Assembly (NCBI RefSeq): GCF_964204645.1
Contig: NC_134025.1
Coordinates: 22,226,001 to 22,290,000, forward strand
Reading direction: 5' to 3'
From: Tubulanus polymorphus
Lineage: Eukaryota; Nemertea; Palaeonemertea; Tubulaniformes; Tubulanidae
DNA length: 64,000 nt
The notes under the pieces were generated by a model, which saw only the letters and a list, made by a program, of their open reading frames with translations, made no database searches and was not told the origin of the DNA. The first letter of the stretch is position 1; every line of letters starts with the position of its first letter. This document shows positions 35,301-46,300 of this stretch, piece by piece. Position numbers and translations under genes: made by a program.

Positions 35301-35607
35301 TCCACGTAAACATATCGATTAGACCGATCATGCAAATCGCTGTCGAATGACAATGTGTAATCGATAAACGAATGATTTTTGTACAAGCTTACTGTTGCTT
35401 CAAAGCAGTCCTTCATTTGATATTAGTACTACATTTTAGTGCATATTATTTATCCATCAATTCGGTAAAAAATTTACATAAAAGAAATAAATCATTTCAT
35501 ATCTTCTATATTGTGACATATTCTAGGTTTTTCAGTAGTGGTGGTATCCAATAGCGCGCGTAAGGCGTGTACGTTTGCGCAAGTGGTATTTTCTACTGGA
35601 AATTAAA
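32380..35607. other. Intergenic spacer between Ig genes 2 and 3
   Basis: It contains the 3' UTR of gene 2 and the 5' flank of gene 3. Nearly all of it aligns with 40104-43321, so it is part of the tandem unit. I see no additional gene; the small open frames are not conserved as protein between copies. Confidence 0.65.
32658..32663 (+). terminator. Candidate poly(A) signal of Ig gene 2
   Basis: AATAAA about 280 nt after the stop. The same CCAATAAAC context recurs after gene 3 at 40398-40403. Confidence 0.5.
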
Positions 35608-38600
35608 ATGTTCGCCGCAGCCTTTTTTCAAGTCGTGCTCATCTTTGCTTTCGTTTCAACAGGTAAACGCGACATTTTCATTCGATTTGCGTTTATTAGT
35701 AGAAGCCTTCAGCTCAAACTACTCCAAAATCGATATTGTCCACGTATATACTATAATACTAGATATTGAATCAATCTCAAAGGCTTTTTGATTATGTAAT
35801 CGTTTTGAAATTGTATGCATTCTATGCCGTTATCATCAGTAGTATAACTTTTCACATAGCAGGAATAACAGAAATCTATTATCCACCGGTATTAACATGT
35901 ACTCACTCACCAATGAAGTCCGGCTCTTCCATCAGTGTCGTATACGGCAGCCCGGTTTCAATAAATTGTACCGCTGACGCAAGCCCCGCAGCATCGTAAG
36001 TTATATATCACATAGTCTTCAATGAAATCTCATAATGTTGCAATGGAACTTCGCTACAACGAACTCGATTAAGCCTTATAACGATTCATCGTATATAACA
36101 AGTATAGAATTGTCCTGAGTAAGAAAATTTCATTAATTTCATACTGGGTACATAGCGAACTATCTGTTATAACGAACATATTTTCTGCTGGTCCCGTGAA
36201 ATTCGCTGTAACAAAGTTCCACCGAATTGTATACTGATGTTACAGTTCATTCATTGTTTTGTCATTTTTTTTCTAACTTCTATTTGCCTTCTTAAATTTT
36301 CTTAATTGAATTACAGTTATCGTCTGAACTTTGAAAAAACCGTTCCAGATCCGATACCTGGCGAAAATGCGATCCAATACGAGGAGTCATCCGGACAACT
36401 GCAAATTCCGAGTTTCAATGGACGATTAGCTGGATTCTATACCTATATGGCGTCTAATGATTATGGAACAGCTGTTGCGAACAAATTGCATTTCAAAACG
36501 CAATGTACGTCAGCGAAACAGTCGTTCATTGTATCAAAACCCAGTTTTAAAGTTCGAGCCATCAACGACTTAACCTGTTCACACTATCACTAATTAGTCT
36601 ATTCTTAACTGGTCCGATTGAGAACGGACCAAATCAAAGGCGTACGTTCACACACTCGTTGTTGAATCCGCTATACATAGTTATCATTAGTCCCGCAGGC
36701 TTTTAATTAATGATAAGATATACATTTCTGCTGTCATATCATATATCTGGACACAGCAATATTTGGTATTGAGTCAAGAGTCAAGATCAAATTCGTAAAT
36801 ATTGAACTGCAGTTATTTTCTAGATGTTATTTCAATCGTTACCAACGACTGTTCATTTTAATAAAATACAATTTAGCTTAATCTAATAATCAATTTAGCT
36901 TATATTGTATTTCAGTTATATCCGTCGATAGTACAGGACCAGTTAAAAATATTGCACTGTTTCAAACGCGTAGTGAAGAGATTCCATGTGACGGTACATT
37001 CCTCGATTACGGTGGAATAAACTTCGAGTGGAAATATTACGCCGCATCCTCCCTGACCGATGCCGCTAAAACCGCGCTCACAGCAGTTCCCGGGCCACTG
37101 GTTAATCTAGATAACGGTCGTATAATCGTTGACAGAACTTCAGGTTTGTATTTTGGAGATTCAGCTCTATATTTAACTAATGATAATATTATATTTCGAA
37201 TCTTAATATTTTTTATCAAATATTTAATAATTACATTTATTTATTACGAATTGGTTGAGTTAGGTGGTCTTGCAATTGAATAAAAATGAAATGAAATATT
37301 AAATCAAAAATGTTTCTAGACATCTTACTCCTGTTCCAGGAAGCCTGTATTTCACTGCAGGTCTACTAACCGATTCTCAAGCTAAACCTGACCATTATTT
37401 CTGCGTGGCATCGTTGAAATCTAACGCAAGCGTAGTTGGAGTTGGTTCGATTAGTAATGTAACGACTGTGCTAAAAAGTGGGGACAGTAAGTATCATCTA
37501 TTTAGGAAGAACACACCCCACTGTCGTACTTTTAACGTGTCATTCTATTATTCCTAGACCCAACACTTGAACATCCACCCGCGTTCATGAAAACATCGGC
37601 GTCCTCGGTAGATGTGAACCAAGACGAAGACGTCACCCTTGTTTGCATCGCGAGTGGAAAGTATGTATGAAACGGTGATGATCACAGAATGTATAATTTG
37701 CATTGAATTGAAGATACTCTGATCATACAGAATCTCTATCATTCATAAGTTAATAATGTTATCTTGTTATCTAATCAATACTGCCTTCAAATTTAGAAGA
37801 ATATGGAATCTTGTGGTCGACCAGGGGCTATATTCTGAGAGGGTATTTTATTGTCTTTCCCTAGAATTTGTAAATACGAATGAATACGTGCATTCTTATG
37901 TGTATGCTATGTATATTAGCAGTATCAATTTGAAGTCTCTTCAGGATTTGCGCCATTATTGAGATAATGTTACAAGATTCTAAATATTCTAGACCGACAC
38001 CGACAATATCATGGACTAAAGATGGAACGACATTAGACAGTAATCTTCAATCTGAATATAACACCCATGTCATAATAAGAAAAGCTCAAACCAGTGATAG
38101 CGGGGTATACAAATGCACTGCGCATAATACACAAAATACTGCAAGTCATGACACTACTCTGAAAGTTTATGGTGGGTAGTTTTTTGGTGCTCACATATAT
38201 CTTTAGAATGGTAGATTGTCGACCGACGTTAGATTCATTCGACTGACGTATGTTTGATCTCGAAATAGGGAATTGTCCTTCTTATGCTTATTTTTGGTGT
38301 GTCATTTACACAACCCACCACTTCTGCCACAAACGCAACAGGTGTTTAATTTTGAAATCGAAGTACATATATAGTTTGATGGTCGGTCAAATTACTTAAA
38401 TTACCGAATTACTTGAAATAATTGAATAGTGCAAAACAATATTTCAGGAAAACTTACGATCACGAAGGAGCCACCTGTTGAGATTGTAGTAATCGAGGGA
38501 AAAAAGGCTTCATTTCAATGTGCGGGTAGTGGTTCACCACAGCCTCAAACCAAGTGGTACATCAATGCTCAACCATACGTAGCAAGTAAGTTACCACTGT

Positions 38601-40013
38601 TTTATGTTTTTGATAAATACATTCATGACTCGATGCTCTATCACTTTTGATCTATATATTGTTAGACCAAAATCCACGAATTACTATTTCCGGAGACACT
38701 TTCACCATAGAAAACGCCAAGATACCGGCCTCCAATGGTACGACAGATCCCGGTGATAACATGGTCGTACAATGTGAATTGACAAATAGCCACCAAACCG
38801 TGTTGTTCAATACGGGGATTAATGCCGTGGGTACGTATAAATCTAAATTACGTAAAATACAACATTTAGAGAACTTGGATGTAACCATTTAGTTAACAAT
38901 ATCGCAGTTATTCCAGAAATCAGTTTAACAATGTTTTAATTCCCCATCTGAACTTCGTCTTAAATGTCACGATCGTATATCTTGTAACTTCGTTGCAAAA
39001 TGGTTGAACTTTAACAAATTTGATTTTTTTTCTTACAGATAAATCGACATGCCCGGATTGTAAGAATGAAGGCAAATGTATTCGAAATGGAACGAAATAC
39101 GTTTGCAATTGCACTGCCGGTAAGATAATGAAATTTGCTGTCGTATTATGCGTAGTGTTTTGACATATCGTTGCCGAAGAATATAGTGTCGATTATACTA
39201 TGGATAATATTTGCACGACCTGCTGCTATAGTATAATATAGTACTTTATCCAAAGAAGACGTTTGATAGCAATGAATGTGGGATTGTATTTACAGGAGCG
39301 GCAGGCGAATAGAAAGATGATGTGATATTCGGAATATGCTGTCGGAGGGGTCTATACTAATCGCACCAATAATGTTTTATCTTTCCCTTAGGTACACGTT
39401 TTATCCAACGATAACCTAAGTCTGTAACTGGCCCATGGACATCTAGTTTTCTGTGCAGTGATGATAGTTTTTACAAGACTTTCTATCATTTTGAGAACTA
39501 CCACTTACACAACCCCTACGCAATTCAGCTATTGAAACTATGTCGAATTTCTTTGAACGACGCTTTGTTCAATATGTGGGGCCCATGGACCACACTAAAA
39601 TTGCAACGTCAGCCTATCCTAAAAACACATTCTACACTTTTTTCCAAGGCGTGAAATAATTGATTTTTGATTAACTTTCTGGTTCATATCCGTTGGCGCT
39701 CGTTTAACCGGATTTACTATGTCTTTGATAGATTTTTCGGGCGCAACGTGCGAGAAATGTGAAATGTCATGTCCCGATCCTCCGGGTAAGTATAAGGACA
39801 CCGGTCTCCAATGTTCGTCGACTTATGATGATATAAGTGATTTTAACGAATCTGGCGATAACTGCATGTTGAAATAATAAACCTTTTTCTATAGCGTTAG
39901 TCGATAATTTACCGCTGATCATCGGAGGATCAGTCGCCGCTGGTGTGGTTATCACAGCGGTTGGCGTTACTCTAACTGTGCTTGGAGTAAAGAAGATGTT
40001 GATTTGCCAATAA
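35608..40013 (+). CDS. Ig gene 3: four-Ig, EGF, transmembrane receptor with clipped tail
   Basis: Predicted 529-residue paralogue. Exons: 35608-35662, 35863-35995, 36317-36504, 36916-37143, 37340-37486, 37558-37660, 37993-38171, 38448-38585, 38666-38830, 39039-39119, 39732-39785, 39895-40013; total 1590 nt. Signal peptide MFAAAFFQVVLIFAFVST. Ig1 again lacks the F-strand cysteine (TYMASNDYG). Ig2 is the most divergent of the three recent copies (NIALFQTRSEEIPCDGTF). Ig4 is two residues shorter. The EGF domain and transmembrane span are intact. The reading frame stops at TAA (40011-40013) directly after KKMLICQ, where gene 2 reads AAA, leaving about nine cytoplasmic residues. The old tail sequence to 40103 is still nearly identical to gene 2, so the clip is recent. 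Confidence 0.85.
36041..36224. mobile_element. pogo/Tigger-like MITE in intron 2 of Ig gene 3
   Basis: The same element and position as 28230-28440, decayed (CAATGGAACTTCGCTACAAC at the left, GCTGTAACAAAGTTCCACCG at the right). Confidence 0.6.
38254..38375 (+). repeat. Dispersed repeat family A, copy 5 (intron 7 of Ig gene 3)
   Basis: A shortened form with TGATCTCGAAATAGGG, ACAACCCACCACTTCTGCC and a GAAATCGAAGTAC block. It sits at the same position as in gene 2. Confidence 0.6.
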
Positions 40014-40103
40014 CCAAATTCTATAAACCACAACGACAACGCAGAACTCGGGGATGCGAGTCCAGATAAAAACGACAGTAGCACCCCTGAGGCGGGCGCA
40101 TAG
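40014..40103 (+). pseudogene. Remnant of the lost cytoplasmic tail of Ig gene 3
   Basis: This stretch after the TAA is in frame, open, and nearly identical to the tail codons of gene 2, including the terminal TAG at 40101-40103. A single A-to-T change in a lysine codon explains the loss. Confidence 0.75.
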
Positions 40104-43100
40104 AAAACGTTGTTAGCCAAATGAGTTGACCGAAGATGTTCATGATGAGAATCTATTATTTTGGTAGTCGTTTTTGACGCCGTAAAATCCGTTAAAATAA
40201 TGTTTAACATGTATCTTTTTTAATTGATCTTTGAGAAGATGTACATTAAGTCATCAATATATCAGGGCTAGACTGGTTGCCGGTCAATTCAATTCAATTA
40301 TCCATATATTCAGATTCAATGACTTTATTGATTCTTTATATTTGATTGTTTATATCATATCATTTCTGCTTATGCAATATGTTTTTCACAAGGCGCCAAT
40401 AAACTTAGTTAAAAAAAGTTAGTTTTCTTGTTTTATTTCAAAAGAGCACTGCACAGATTCTATTGTGTAGCATGAAATAAGTGCTGAGCTACAGTTGGTT
40501 TCGATGACTACACGTTATTCATCCGTTTCTTCCGAAAAAAGCTTCTTTCAAATGTTTAATTCTGTTCGAATTATATTCCAAAAATGCGTTTCCGAAAAAA
40601 ATGATGAATTTAGCACAAATTCAATAAAATGAAATTTCTCATGTCTTTGTAATGGACGCCAAGCTGTGGTGGAACTATTTTCACGACCACCACATTTTTG
40701 AGCTTGAGAAATATGATTTTGCTTTCTGTATGTGATGCGTGTGTAGGTCTACATTCAGAATATCACAAATGATTGGGCTAGTAAGTAGAATTGATAAAGA
40801 TGGTTCAGTCAACTCAGTCGATACTCAAAATTCTGATCAAAGACGGGCTTCGATGTACTGCGACATCAGTCGGGGCTGAACAGCTAAGCGTACCAGTCAT
40901 AAGATTTATGCACATTTTTGAATGTAGGCCTAGATTCTGCGGAATCACGATGTTGAATAGGAAAATCATCTTTGGCTGAATCTTCTCGTAATGAATCATA
41001 AATGTTGTATATAAATTCTAAACAAAAAAGAAAAAAACAATATCTGGAAAAAGATGTAGCTTCTGTATTTTACAATATAAAACGATTTACGGCTATGTAT
41101 GAAGCAATGCACTAAACAAGCTGTATGTATTAAAACATTAAGAATGGGATTAATCGCTTGTTTTCTGCGTAACAATCAACTGTTTCGTATTGTTGCACAT
41201 CGATAAAGAAACATTTTGTGTAGATAATTTCGTTGTCAGTGTCAGTTATTTCTGTCGGGATTGCTTTCTGTGTGTTCTTTTTACTTGAATCGAGATTCTC
41301 TTCCTATATATTTGCATATGATGTAGTTATACTTTAAACCAACGACAAAAATAGCACCAAATATTACCAGATTCTTCCAATCGCGATGATATCGTCATAA
41401 GGAGGATTTTTATCACATATGTCTGGTGGTTTGCGCGCGAATCTCAACGGGTAAATTTATTCATTCAAACTCAGAGTGTATAAACTCTAAGTTTTTGCAT
41501 CGAAATACCTGATTATGATGCTCCGATTCCATAAGTGGATGGTACATTCAATCGTGATATCAGTTTTGCTCAAAATACACTGTTTCAATATAAATGGCTA
41601 TCTGCAAATATTTTCTATATCATAGATAGTTTGTTTTGGATTTTCTTAGATTCATGCCTTTTAATTAAAAAAATTCACCCTGCCTATAATATGCATTCTT
41701 TTAAACATACAACAGCATTCTTATACAATTTTTCTTCTCGATTTTGGAAGAAAAGACAAAAGTGTATAGGTTAGTTGATAGAAATTGCAAGCAAAGTCGA
41801 AAAGAGCGGGGCAGTTGCTGAAAAGTTGGATAGAGTACCAAATCAAAAATGAAAATGAAAAAATGATTTATGGGAAAACCCTATGCTCGTAATAAGCATC
41901 GCGCACACGCGTGATTTAACGAGTAGATTTTATTTCACAACAGTTTTAATGAATCAAAACGGGCATAAGACTCGAGAACTGAAAAACTTGAAATAGGTGA
42001 GTTAATCGTGCGGTCTCGTATCGTGAAACGTCTCTAAAATAACGCTATATGAAATAATCTATTTACTGAATGCTCATTATTAGTTGATCACCATTTAGTG
42101 TCTGAAATGAAATATCAGACTTTTCGGCATCATAATTTCACATATCTTTGAATAGGAGTGCACCTGTTACAGTAGCTTGCATGTATATACCTTTATCATA
42201 CTTTTCTTGCTTCGTTCAGTGGAGTTATATATCCATATATATCTGAAATGTTGTGACTACTGCATCTGTTTTTTATATCCTTCAGTCACAATCGTTGTAT
42301 GATATTTCGCTGAATGAAATAGAAGTTGAATATAAAGTCTAGTGAAAAGGCATATTTTGCACTGTTTAAGAAATACACGGAAGTTAAGATGTCCGGTTAT
42401 GTTCTCGCTTGTTTATAACAAGATCATAATACTAGGTAGGGTCTTGATTCAAAACGGCAAGTGTAAACTTTTCAAAAGCAACCTTCAATTGCATTATACA
42501 CGAATGAATATACACGATGAAACCAGATCATATTCAATCTAACCTTTGCTCGAAAATAATCGATGTTCATGTTCTGATTGAACTTGTTTTGCGAATGGAA
42601 TAGTTTTTCAGAAGATAAGCATTGTGTCACAGTGGGCACCACGGAAAACATCGATAAGGAAGTAAAGGGAAAAAATGCTGTTCTTATTACGCGCTAAAGC
42701 CTTATACATTAGATGAATATATATGGAATTATTGTAAACTTTCATCTAGCGTTCGTCGCGTCATTAAATTTTTCCTCAAATTAAAAAAAAACAGCAATTT
42801 AAACCGGTTTATACCTCCACGAATTGAATGGTTGTCCCTTTTCGAAATTGTTTAACCACTGATTTATTACCCATTAAAAACGCGCATATACAGCATACAG
42901 CTTTGGGGCTATCAAATACGAAAAGCATCACGACTTCAGAATTGTAATTCGCTTTCTAATTAGTTAGATATAATATGAGTGGGTGCTCCCTCGATAATCG
43001 GGCTGCTTAAAGAGTTCCACATAAATATATCGATTAGACCGATCATGCAAATCGCTGTCGAATGACAATGTGTAATCGATAAACGAATGATTTTTTGTAC

Positions 43101-43321
43101 AAGCTTACAGTTGCTTCAAAGCAGTCCTTCATTTGATATTAGTACTACATTTTTAGTGCATATTGTTTATCCATCAATTGGGTAAAAAATTCACATAAAA
43201 GAAAAAAATCATTTCATATCTATATTGTGACATATTCTAGGTTTTTCAGTAGTGGTGGTATCCAATAGCGCGCGTAAGGCGGATACGTTTGCGCAAGTGG
43301 TATTTTCTACTGGAAATTAAT
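40104..43321. other. Intergenic spacer between Ig genes 3 and 4
   Basis: Homologous along its length to 32380-35607, with small indels. It holds the 3' UTR of gene 3 and the 5' flank of gene 4. No further gene seen. Confidence 0.65.
40398..40403 (+). terminator. Candidate poly(A) signal of Ig gene 3
   Basis: AATAAA in the same context as at 32658 after gene 2. Confidence 0.5.
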
Positions 43322-46300
43322 ATGTTCGCCGCAGCCTTTTTTCAAGTCGTGCTCATCTTTGCTTTCGTTTCAACAGGTAAACTCGACATTTTCATTCGAT
43401 TTGCGTTTATTAGTAGAAGCCTTCAGCTCAAACTATGCCAAAATTGATATTGTCCACGTATATACTATAATACTAGATATTGAATCAATCTCAAAGGCTT
43501 TTTGATTATGTAATCGTTTTGAAATTCTATGCATTCTATGCCGTTATCATCAATAGTATAACTTTTCACATCGCAGGAATAACAGAAATCTATTATCCAC
43601 CGGTATTAACATGTACTCACTCACCGATGAAGTCCGGCTCTTCCATCAGTGTCGTATACGGCAGCCCGGTTTCGATTAATTGTGCTGCTGACGCAAGCCC
43701 CGCAGCATCGTAAGTTATAAATCACATAGTCTTCAATGAAATGTCATAATGTTACAATGGAATCTCGCTACAACGAACTCGAATAAAACGATTCATATGT
43801 CCTGAGTAAGACAATTTCATTAATTTCATAGTGGATATATAGCGAACTATCGGTTATAACGAACATACTTATTTTTGCTGGTCGTGTGAAATTCGCTGTA
43901 ACAAAGTTCCACCGAATTGTATATTGATGTTACAGTTCATTCATTGTTTTTTAGTGTTTTTTTCTAACTTCTGCTTGCCTTCTTAAATCTTCTCAATTGA
44001 ATTACAGTTATCGTCTGAACTTTGAAAAAACCGTTACTGACCCGATACCCGGCGAAAATGCAACCCAATACGCGGAGTCACCCGGACAACTGCAAATTCC
44101 GAGTTTCAATGGACGATTAGCTGGATTCTATACGTATCAGGCCTCTAATGATTTTGGAACAGCTGTTGCGAAAAAATTGCATTTCAAAACGCAATGTACG
44201 TCAGCGAAACAGTCGTTCATTGTATCAAAACCCAGTTTTAAAGTTCGAACCATCAACGACTTAACCTGTTCACACTATCACTAACTAGTCCATTCTTAAC
44301 TGGTCCGATTGAGAACGGACCAAATCAGAGGCGTACGTTCTCACACTCGTTGTTGAATCCGCTTTACATAGTCATCATTAGTCCCGCAAGCTTTTAATTA
44401 ATGATAAGATATACATTTCTGCCGTCATATCATATATCTGGACACAGCAATATTTGGTATTGAGTCAAGAGTCAAGATCAAATTCGTAACTGTTGAACTG
44501 GCTCCAGTTATTTTCTAGATGTTATTTCAATCGTTACCAACGACTGTTCATTTTAATAAGATACAATTTAGCTTAAATCTAATAATCAATTTAGCTTGTA
44601 TTGTATTTCAGTTATATCCGTCGATAATTCAGGACCAGTAAAATCACTCTTACTGGCACAAACGCGTAGTGGAATGATTCCATGTGACGGTACATTCCTC
44701 GATTACAATGGAATAAACTTCGAGTGGAAATATTACGCCGCGTCCTCACTGACCGATGCCGCTAAAACCGCGCTTACAGCAGTTCCCGGGCCACTGGTTA
44801 ATCTAGATAACGGTCGTTTAATCGTTGACAGAACTTCAGGTTTGTATTTTGGAGATTCAGCTCTATATTTAACTAATGATAATATATTTCGAATCTTAAT
44901 ATTTTTTATCAAATACTTAATAATTACATTTATTTATTACGAATTGGTTGAGTTAGGTGGTTTTGGAATTGAATAAAAATGAAATGAAACATGAAATCAA
45001 AAATGTTTCTAGACATCTTACTCCTGTTCCAGGAAGCCTGTATTTCACTGCAGGTCTACTAACCGATTCTCATGCTAGTGCTGACCATTATTTCTGCGTG
45101 GCATCGTTAAAATCTAACGCAAGCGTAGTTGGAGTTGGTTCGATTAGTAAAGTAACGACTCAGCTAAAAAGTGGGGACAGTAAGTATCCGCTATTTAGGA
45201 AGAACACACCCCATTGTCGTACTTTTAACTTGTCATTTTATTATTCCTAGACCCATCACTTGAACATCCACCCGCGTTCATGAAAACATCGGCGGCCTCG
45301 GTAGATGTGAACCAAGACGAAGACGTCACCCTTGTTTGCATCGCGAGTGGAAAGTATGTATGAAACGGTGATAATCACAGAATATATATTCGTGGAGAAT
45401 ATTCAGAAGCTCTATGATTCGTAAATCCAACGGAGTCATATTATCAATACTGCATTCAAATTGTATAATAGAAAACATTTAGTTTTTTTTTGCGTCAATC
45501 AGAAAGTTCTGGGAGGGTATAATGTATAGTTGTGCATGCGTATAAATGTACTTGAATGTATATGCAGTGAATAATAGGGAAGTTTCCAGTTTCCAGGCGC
45601 CATTTTGAGGCGGTCCCAGAGGTCCCGCATTGTTGGACAGATTTTAAAATTTAAATTGTATCTCAAAAAAATGAAAAAGTTACAGCCAATGACACAAAAT
45701 AACAATTTTTTTTGAGGCGCCTTCCTAAAAGTGACGTTCTTTTTTAAACTGTTACTGTGTAAATGAAAAATGAAAAATGAAATAAACACCATCAGAAAAT
45801 AGAAATTGTCACCTTTCTAACGCATCATAAGTTTAAATTTTGTGCCAAAAGAGGGATGGATGACTATATCGCACTAGAGGTTTTAGATTTAAAAAATGTT
45901 AAAATCTTTCCAACAATGCGGGACCGCCTCAAAATGGCGCCCGGAAACTTGAAACTTCCCTTTTATAATACTTTGCGTTTTACCATTTATTGATTTGAAT
46001 ATTTAAGTCTCTTCAGGATTTGTGCTATCATTGAGAAAATGTTTCAAAGTTTTATGACTAATCTATATATTTTAGACCGACACCGAAAATATCATGGACC
46101 AAAGATGGAACGGCATTAGCCAGTAATCTTCAATCTGAATATAACACCCACGTCTTAATTAAAAAAGCTCAAACCAGTGACAGCGGGGTCTACAAATGCA
46201 CTGCGCATAATTCACAAAATACCATAAGTCAGAACATTGTTCTAACCGTTTATGGTGGGTAGTGTTCAGGGAATTGTCCTTATGTATTTGTATCGATGTT

